DNA of 64,000 nt, taken from Pedobacter xixiisoli. Its GTDB lineage: Bacteria; Bacteroidota; Bacteroidia; Sphingobacteriales; Sphingobacteriaceae. A program made the position numbers and the translations under genes. This document shows, one piece after another, positions 59,342-64,000 of this stretch (positions are counted from its first letter, which is position 1; each line of letters starts with the position of its first letter). The stretch spans positions 682,001 to 746,000 of the forward strand of contig NZ_OCMT01000002.1 in assembly GCF_900215335.1 (NCBI RefSeq), in the 5' to 3' direction. Below the pieces are notes generated by a model. The model saw only the letters and a program-made list of their open reading frames with translations. It made no database searches and had not been told where the DNA came from.

Positions 59342-60004
59342 ATGCAACTAGCTCAACAGGTAAAACATCTAATCAAAAAGGAAATCATTTTAGAATGGCG
59401 TTCCAAATACGCATTAAATGGTGTTTTACTTTACGTAGTTTCTACTGTTTTTGTATGCTACATGTCTTTTCAAATTATTGACAAGCTTACATGGAATGCA
59501 CTTTTTTGGATTATCATGTTATTTGCTTCTATTAATGCGATTGCAAAAAGTTTCCTTCAGGAAAGCAAAGGCCGACAGTTATATATATACACATTAGTAA
59601 GTCCAGCGGCACTGATTATTGCCAAAACGCTTTATAACAGCTTATTGATGATTGTATTAACAGTCATCGCTCTGCTATTCTATTCCCTAGTATTCGATTT
59701 TCCAGAAGGAGCTGATATATTGATGTATTTTATTGCGGCAGTGCTTGGGAGCCTAAGCTTTTCTACCATTTTCACGATGGTATCCGCTATTGCCTCAAAA
59801 ACTGGAAATGGTGGTATGCTAATGGCCATTTTAAGCTTTCCTATCATCATCCCTGTACTCATTGTATTAATAAAATTTGCTAAAAATGCGATGGATGGCT
59901 TAGATAGGTCGGTAAGTTTAGACGAAATAGGACTTTTGGCTGTGATAAATGTAATCGTAATGACGGTAGCTTTATTGTTATTTCCTTACCTTTGGCGAGA
60001 TTAA
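59342..60004 (+). CDS. ccmB: Heme exporter protein CcmB
   Basis: The 220-residue protein has six membrane helices and a start typical of the ABC transporter subunit CcmB: QQVKHLIKKEIILEWRSKYALNGVLLYVV. An amphipathic SLSFSTIFTMVSAIASKTGNGG follows. With CcmA and CcmC it belongs to the system I cytochrome c maturation pathway that moves heme to CcmE. CcmA is not in this window. The gene heads a run of ccm genes, with a 102-bp gap to ccmC. Confidence 0.9.
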   Translation: MQLAQQVKHLIKKEIILEWRSKYALNGVLLYVVSTVFVCYMSFQIIDKLTWNALFWIIMLFASINAIAKSFLQESKGRQLYIYTLVSPAALIIAKTLYNSLLMIVLTVIALLFYSLVFDFPEGADILMYFIAAVLGSLSFSTIFTMVSAIASKTGNGGMLMAILSFPIIIPVLIVLIKFAKNAMDGLDRSVSLDEIGLLAVINVIVMTVALLLFPYLWRD

Positions 60005-60106
60005 AACAAATGATTAAATGAGAGAATTTTGAATGAGTAAATGTTAAGGCACACGTCTGTCACTATTCAATCATTCAAAACTTAATCATTCAAAATTTAA
60101 ATACTT

Positions 60107-60763
60107 ATGCACAGAATTTGGTGGAAGATATTAGCCGCTGTTTTAGTAATCTATACCTCAATTGCGGGTTTGCTATTAGAAGTACCCAGATTAGCTATCC
60201 TAAACGAAACAATCAGGAACCTATATTTCCACGTACCCATGTGGTTTGCCATGGTTGTACTTTTCACCATTTCTGTTTGGTATAGTGTAAGGTCTCTAAG
60301 CACACAAAGTGAAGCTGATGATATTAGAGCGGTAGAAAGTGCAAATGCAGGGATCATTTTCGGGATTTTAGGCATTGTAACTGGAGCCGTTTGGGCAAAA
60401 TTTACATGGGGACAGTTTTGGAGTTTCGACCCTAAACAGAACTTTGCTGCCATCTCTTTACTTTTATACTTTGCCTACTTTGTGTTACGCAACGCGATAG
60501 ACGAAGAACAGAAACGAGCTAAAATTGCTGCCATTTACAATATTTTTGCATTTCCAATGATGGTGGTATTACTTTTTGTACTACCCCGCCTACAAGACTC
60601 TTTACACCCTGGTAATGGCGGAAATCCAGGTTTTAACAGCTACGATTTAGATAGCAGAATGCGTATGGTATTCTACCCTGCTTGCTTAGGTTGGATATTG
60701 GTGGGCTACTGGGTTTACACACTTCGTTTCAGAACAAAAATTTTAGAAAACAAACAACTTTAA
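60107..60763 (+). CDS. ccmC: Heme handling protein CcmC
   Basis: The 218-residue protein has six membrane helices, the heme-binding loop GQFWSFDPKQNF (WWD-like) around residues 104-118 and histidines in LYFHVPMW and RLQDSLHPGNGG, as in CcmC. It loads heme on CcmE. The upstream DNA between ccmB and ccmC (60005-60106) is made of TTAATCATTCAAAA-type words. The next small gene starts six bases after its stop codon, so they are in one operon. Confidence 0.9.
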   Translation: MHRIWWKILAAVLVIYTSIAGLLLEVPRLAILNETIRNLYFHVPMWFAMVVLFTISVWYSVRSLSTQSEADDIRAVESANAGIIFGILGIVTGAVWAKFTWGQFWSFDPKQNFAAISLLLYFAYFVLRNAIDEEQKRAKIAAIYNIFAFPMMVVLLFVLPRLQDSLHPGNGGNPGFNSYDLDSRMRMVFYPACLGWILVGYWVYTLRFRTKILENKQL

Positions 60764-60768
60764 CAACA

Positions 60769-60987
60769 ATGAAGAAGCTTTTAACTATACTTATTTTACT
60801 TTTCTCTTCACTTAATTTATTAGCTCAAAACAACGATATTGAGATGGCAGACCGACTGCGTGAAGATGGGAAAATTTACATTGTAGTGATTTGTATCGTC
60901 ATTATTTTATTTGGTTTATTGATTTATCTTTTCTTGTTAGATAAACGTTTAAAATTGTTAGAAAAAAAATCTGATCCCAAAAACTAA
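60769..60987 (+). CDS. ccmD: CcmD-like small membrane protein
   Basis: The start at ATG 60769 gives a 72-residue protein: a short signal-like hydrophobic segment (LLTILILLFSSLNLLAQ), a polar middle, then a membrane helix KIYIVVICIVIILFGLLIYLFLL and a charged tail (DKRLKLLEKK). CcmD-type proteins, small helical membrane components of the heme-export complex, fit both size and position between CcmC and CcmE. The sequence is too short for certainty. Its stop precedes the gdh promoter region. Confidence 0.7.
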   Translation: MKKLLTILILLFSSLNLLAQNNDIEMADRLREDGKIYIVVICIVIILFGLLIYLFLLDKRLKLLEKKSDPKN

Positions 60988-61028
60988 TTTTAAACACTGT
61001 ACAAACATTTTTTTGAACCGAAACGTTA

Positions 61029-61094
61029 TAGTGTTTACCATACACTAAGAAAAATATTCTTGCAAGAATGGTTTATTTTACTGCAATTTTGCAG
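61029..61094 (+). promoter_or_regulatory. Stacked palindromes upstream of glutamate dehydrogenase
   Basis: Three inverted repeats lie within 66 bp: TAGTGT-N7-ACACTA (61029-61047), the perfect 14-mer ATTCTTGCAAGAAT (61056-61069) and CTGCAA-TT-TTGCAG (61081-61094). The last overlaps the most likely -7 region (CAATTTTG). The arrangement suggests one or two regulator binding sites for a nitrogen-related gene. Confidence 0.5.
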
Positions 61095-61126
61095 CCGTAA
61101 AAGCATAAAACCAAAAAATTTAAAAA

Positions 61127-62548
61127 ATGGCTAGTACAGCAAATGAAACAAGTTTTTTTACCGATGTGTGTAAAAACTTCGACAGTGCCGCAAAGTTCAC
61201 TTCACACCCTGAGGGTTTGTTGGCACAAATTAAAGCATGTAACAGTGTATACCGTTTTCAATTTCCAATTCGTAGAGGAAACGGCTTTGAAGTAATTGAC
61301 GCATGGCGTGTAGAGCACTCGCACCACATGAGCCCTACCAAGGGTGGTATTCGTTACAGCGATATGGTAAACGAAGACGAAGTGATGGCTCTTGCAGCGC
61401 TAATGACATATAAATGTGCTATCGTAAATGTACCGTTCGGCGGTGCTAAAGGCGGTATCTGCATCAATCCAAAAAACTATACTGTTGCCGAGTTAGAAAC
61501 CATCACTCGTCGTTACACAACAGAGTTAATTAAGAAAAATTTTATCGGTCCTGGTATCGACGTTCCCGCTCCTGATTACGGTTCTGGAGAACGCGAAATG
61601 AGCTGGATTGCAGACACCTATATGACCATGAACCCAGGTTCTTTAGATGCATTAGGTTGTGTTACCGGTAAGCCTATCGCCTTACACGGTATCCGTGGTC
61701 GTAAAGAAGCAACTGGTCGTGGCGTAGCCTACGCAGTTCGCGAGTGTGTTAGCCACGCTGATGACATGAAAAAATTAGGCCTTACTGCTGGCTTAGAAGG
61801 CAAGAGAGTTATTGTACAAGGTTTGGGTAACGTAGGTTATCACTCAGCTAAATTCTTAATTGAATTCGGTGCTACCGTTGTAGGTATCTGCGAATATGAA
61901 GGAGCAATTTACAATGCTAATGGATTTGATATCGATGATGTTTTTGCTCACCGTAAAAGCACTGGCTCTCTGCTAGGTTTCGCAGGTGCAACTGGCTTCA
62001 AAAACTCTGCTGAAGGTTTAGAGCAGGATTGTGATATCTTGGTACCCGCAGCATTAGAGAACCAAATTACTGTAGATAACATCCGTAACATTAAAGCTAA
62101 AGTGATTGCTGAAGGCGCAAACGGACCATGTACTCCAGAAGCTGAAGAAATTTTCACAGAAATGGGTGGTATCATTATTCCAGATATGTATTGCAACGCT
62201 GGTGGTGTAACTGTTTCTTATTTCGAGTGGTTGAAAAACCTTTCACACGTAGCTTTTGGCCGTATGGAAAATCGCTATGCAGAAAACTCAAATGCAAACT
62301 TAATTAACACATTAGAGAGCTTAACAGGAAAGACCATTCCAGCTGAGAACCGTTTAATGATTGTTAAAGGTGCATCAGAATTAGAGTTAGTAAATTCAGG
62401 TTTAGAAGATACTATGATTCATTCTTACCGTGAAATCAGAGAAACTTTAATCAACAAGCCAGAAGTTAAAACTTTAAGAACAGCAGCTTTCGTGAATTCA
62501 ATTGATAAAATTGCCGTTTCATACATGAACTTAGGCGTTTGGCCTTAG
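61127..62548 (+). CDS. Glutamate dehydrogenase
   Basis: The 473-residue protein has the Glu/Leu/Phe/Val dehydrogenase N-terminal domain ([23 protein letters not shown]: [20 protein letters not shown]) with [14 protein letters not shown], and the C-terminal Rossmann domain ([23 protein letters not shown]). It interconverts 2-oxoglutarate, ammonia and glutamate; the cofactor, NADP or NAD, is not fixed by inspection. It is on its own transcript, with palindromes upstream and a terminator downstream, inserted within the ccm gene cluster. Confidence 0.93.
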   Translation: MASTANETSFFTDVCKNFDSAAKFTSHPEGLLAQIKACNSVYRFQFPIRRGNGFEVIDAWRVEHSHHMSPTKGGIRYSDMVNEDEVMALAALMTYKCAIVNVPFGGAKGGICINPKNYTVAELETITRRYTTELIKKNFIGPGIDVPAPDYGSGEREMSWIADTYMTMNPGSLDALGCVTGKPIALHGIRGRKEATGRGVAYAVRECVSHADDMKKLGLTAGLEGKRVIVQGLGNVGYHSAKFLIEFGATVVGICEYEGAIYNANGFDIDDVFAHRKSTGSLLGFAGATGFKNSAEGLEQDCDILVPAALENQITVDNIRNIKAKVIAEGANGPCTPEAEEIFTEMGGIIIPDMYCNAGGVTVSYFEWLKNLSHVAFGRMENRYAENSNANLINTLESLTGKTIPAENRLMIVKGASELELVNSGLEDTMIHSYREIRETLINKPEVKTLRTAAFVNSIDKIAVSYMNLGVWP

Positions 62549-62566
62549 ACTGATTCTAAATAAAAC

Positions 62567-62601
62567 AAAGCCCCGTAATTTATATGTTACGGGGCTTTTT
62601 T
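62567..62601 (+). terminator. Terminator after glutamate dehydrogenase
   Basis: AAAGCCCCGTAA pairs perfectly with TTACGGGGCTTT around an 8-base loop, followed by T-run. It lies 18 bp after the stop codon and separates gdh from ccmE. Confidence 0.9.
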
Positions 62602-62703
62602 GTTTATCAATTGATTGTCACGTTATGCTTTAGAAAGGCCCCGAAATAGCTGACCTTCTTTTGTTTTTCTATCTTTGTTTGCTGTATTTCAAAATCACAC
62701 CAA

Positions 62704-63159
62704 ATGAGAAAAAGTGCCATCATCGGTTTAATCACAATTGCAATCTGCATTGGATTTTTAGTTAGCTTAAATGCTGATACCGATTCTTACTCAAACTTTA
62801 AAGAAGCTACCGAATCGCAAAGAGAAGAACATGTAATGGGCTACTGGGAGAAAAGCCAAGGCATGTATTATGATGCGGTAAAAGATCCAAACCATTTTGC
62901 TTTCTTCATGAAAGACGAGTCTGGCACAGTCAATAAAGTAGTTCTTAATGGCTCTAAACCTCAAGATTTTGAACGGTCTGAGAAATTGGTGCTGATTGGC
63001 AAAATGGAGAACAATACCTTCTATGCTTCTAAAATTCTAATGAAATGTCCTTCTAAATACAATGATAATATGGTTGAAGTAAACCAAGACGGAACAGTTA
63101 AAGAAATCAAAGAGGGCGTTAAAGAGAGTCTTAAAAGCACAAAAGAATCTAAATCTTAA
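62704..63159 (+). CDS. ccmE: Heme chaperone CcmE, CxxxY type
   Basis: The 151-residue protein has one N-terminal membrane helix and an OB-fold beta barrel (about 35-115) ending in SKILMKCPSKYNDN. The heme-attaching residue is C115 with Y119 (CxxxY) instead of the HxxxY of E. coli CcmE; the Cys form is known in some bacteria and archaea. The tail is charged. It receives heme from CcmC and passes it to CcmF. Its stop overlaps the CcmF start codon by one base. Confidence 0.9.
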   Translation: MRKSAIIGLITIAICIGFLVSLNADTDSYSNFKEATESQREEHVMGYWEKSQGMYYDAVKDPNHFAFFMKDESGTVNKVVLNGSKPQDFERSEKLVLIGKMENNTFYASKILMKCPSKYNDNMVEVNQDGTVKEIKEGVKESLKSTKESKS

Positions 63160-64000
63160 TGGATATTCAGTTTATTGGAGAGAACCTCCTTCCGGGCAAG
63201 TTAGGCCAATTTTTCATCGTACTTTCGTTTGGCGCATCACTACTTTCTACCATCGCGTATTTTTTTGCTACTAAAAATAAAAACTTAGAAGACCGTTCTT
63301 GGACTAAATTGGGAAGAATTGGTTTTGGGGTTAATGTGATCAGCATTATTGGAATTGGTGCTACCCTGTTCTACCTTATCTTAAATCATTACAACGAATA
63401 TAATTACGTTTATTCTCACTCATCTAAAGAATTACCAGTTTACTACATCGTTTCCGCTTTTTGGGAAGGACAAGAAGGTAGTTTCTGGTTGTGGGCGTTT
63501 TGGCAATCTTTGTTAGGTGTTATTCTAATCTGGAAAGCTAAATCTTGGGAAAATGGCGTAATGACCATTGTAGCACTTTCACAAGTATTTTTGACCTCAA
63601 TGTTATTGGGAGTAGAAATTTTTGGTGCTCGTGTTGGTTCATCTCCTTTTATCTTACTAAGAGATGCGGTAAACTTGAAGGACATGGCTCCTATTTTTGC
63701 CGACCCTGAAAACTTCAAAAACTATCTAAGCTTCATTACTGATGGTCGTGGTTTAAACCCTTTGTTACAAAACTACTGGATGGTGATACACCCGCCAACG
63801 TTATTCTTAGGCTTTGCGAGTATGATTGTTCCTTTTGCTTATGGCATCGCTGCTTTATGGCAAAGACGTTATAAAGATTGGGTTAAACCTGTATTGCCTT
63901 GGGTGTCTTTTGCTATCATGATTTTAGGTGCAGGTATTGTAATGGGCTCATTCTGGGCTTACGAAGCACTTAACTTTGGTGGTTTCTGGGCTTGGGACCC
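63159..64000 (+). CDS. ccmF: Cytochrome c heme lyase CcmF, N-terminal part
   Basis: From ATG at 63159, which overlaps the ccmE stop (TAATG), 280 codons are open to the right edge. Hydrophobic helices alternate with loops; the segments VSAFWEGQEGSFWLWAFW and MGSFWAYEALNFGGFWAWDP are the WWD heme-binding region typical of CcmF. Histidines such as in LLQNYWMVIHPPTLFLGF also match. Full CcmF is 600-900 residues, so this is about a third. It completes the CcmB-C-D-E-F set for system I maturation. Confidence 0.9.
   Translation, partial: MDIQFIGENLLPGKLGQFFIVLSFGASLLSTIAYFFATKNKNLEDRSWTKLGRIGFGVNVISIIGIGATLFYLILNHYNEYNYVYSHSSKELPVYYIVSAFWEGQEGSFWLWAFWQSLLGVILIWKAKSWENGVMTIVALSQVFLTSMLLGVEIFGARVGSSPFILLRDAVNLKDMAPIFADPENFKNYLSFITDGRGLNPLLQNYWMVIHPPTLFLGFASMIVPFAYGIAALWQRRYKDWVKPVLPWVSFAIMILGAGIVMGSFWAYEALNFGGFWAWD

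Noticed and set aside
1..64000. Search for tRNA and rRNA genes, riboswitches and prophage genes
   Set aside because: No cloverleaf-like sequence with a T-loop TTCGA motif, no rRNA-like segment, no recognisable riboswitch and no phage genes were found; this was by eye and could miss divergent ones.

Overview
The window is a 64 kb chromosomal stretch of a Bacteroidota bacterium, most likely a Sphingobacteriaceae member such as Pedobacter. The signs are AT-rich DNA, Bacteroidota promoters (TTTG, about 19-20 bp, TAnnTTTG), a SusC-type TonB-dependent transporter, a type IX secretion C-terminal domain, a family of intergenic repeats and the overall gene repertoire. No rRNA, tRNA, CRISPR array, prophage or intact insertion sequence was seen.

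Positions 1-14,576 form a uronate-polysaccharide utilisation locus, best read as alginate or a related polyuronate, all on the minus strand. It has three transcription units. One (14,508 to 8,116) encodes secreted proteins: a jelly-roll lyase-like lipoprotein, a beta-sandwich protein, a T9SS-sorted protein and a SASA-type acetylesterase. The second (8,023 to 524) encodes a GntR/FadR regulator, a PL17 oligoalginate lyase, a KdgF-like cupin, an esterase, a small beta-helix lyase-like protein, an ExuT-like MFS transporter and an SDR likely to reduce the unsaturated-uronate product; it ends in a clear terminator. The third starts a SusC-like gene that runs off the left edge. All three promoters carry paired TTGGTnnACCAA operators at the same position relative to the -7 box, so the GntR protein probably controls the whole locus. 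KDG kinase, KDPG aldolase and SusD are not in the window.

Positions 14,980-31,256 are mixed housekeeping and accessory genes: a tandem paralogue pair beside a dicarboxylate/amino-acid symporter, an ECF sigma factor with an overlapping membrane protein, a DUF922-like protease, GH20 hexosaminidase, thioredoxin reductase, an M19 dipeptidase, an acyl-CoA carboxylase beta subunit, cystathionine beta-synthase and DprA.

Positions 31,257-46,523 hold a BlaI/BlaR1-like pair under a 40-bp palindromic operator, RsmG, a GT2 glycosyltransferase, Tgt (without the usual zinc cysteines), an LptF/LptG permease, a 1.1 kb A+C-rich non-coding stretch, a large outer-membrane protein combining a metallopeptidase-like domain, a beta-propeller and a barrel, and several small exported proteins ending with an M28 peptidase.

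Positions 46,524-64,000 carry cydAB, Tag glycosylase, an acetate-type sodium symporter with its DUF485 partner, a cysteine desulfurase, a phosphosugar mutase, a methyltransferase/PAP2 pair, a ZIP transporter and a cytochrome c maturation cluster (ccmB, C, D, E, F) interrupted by glutamate dehydrogenase. CcmF runs off the right edge. Intergenic spaces are rich in palindromic repeat elements and short shared sequence words.
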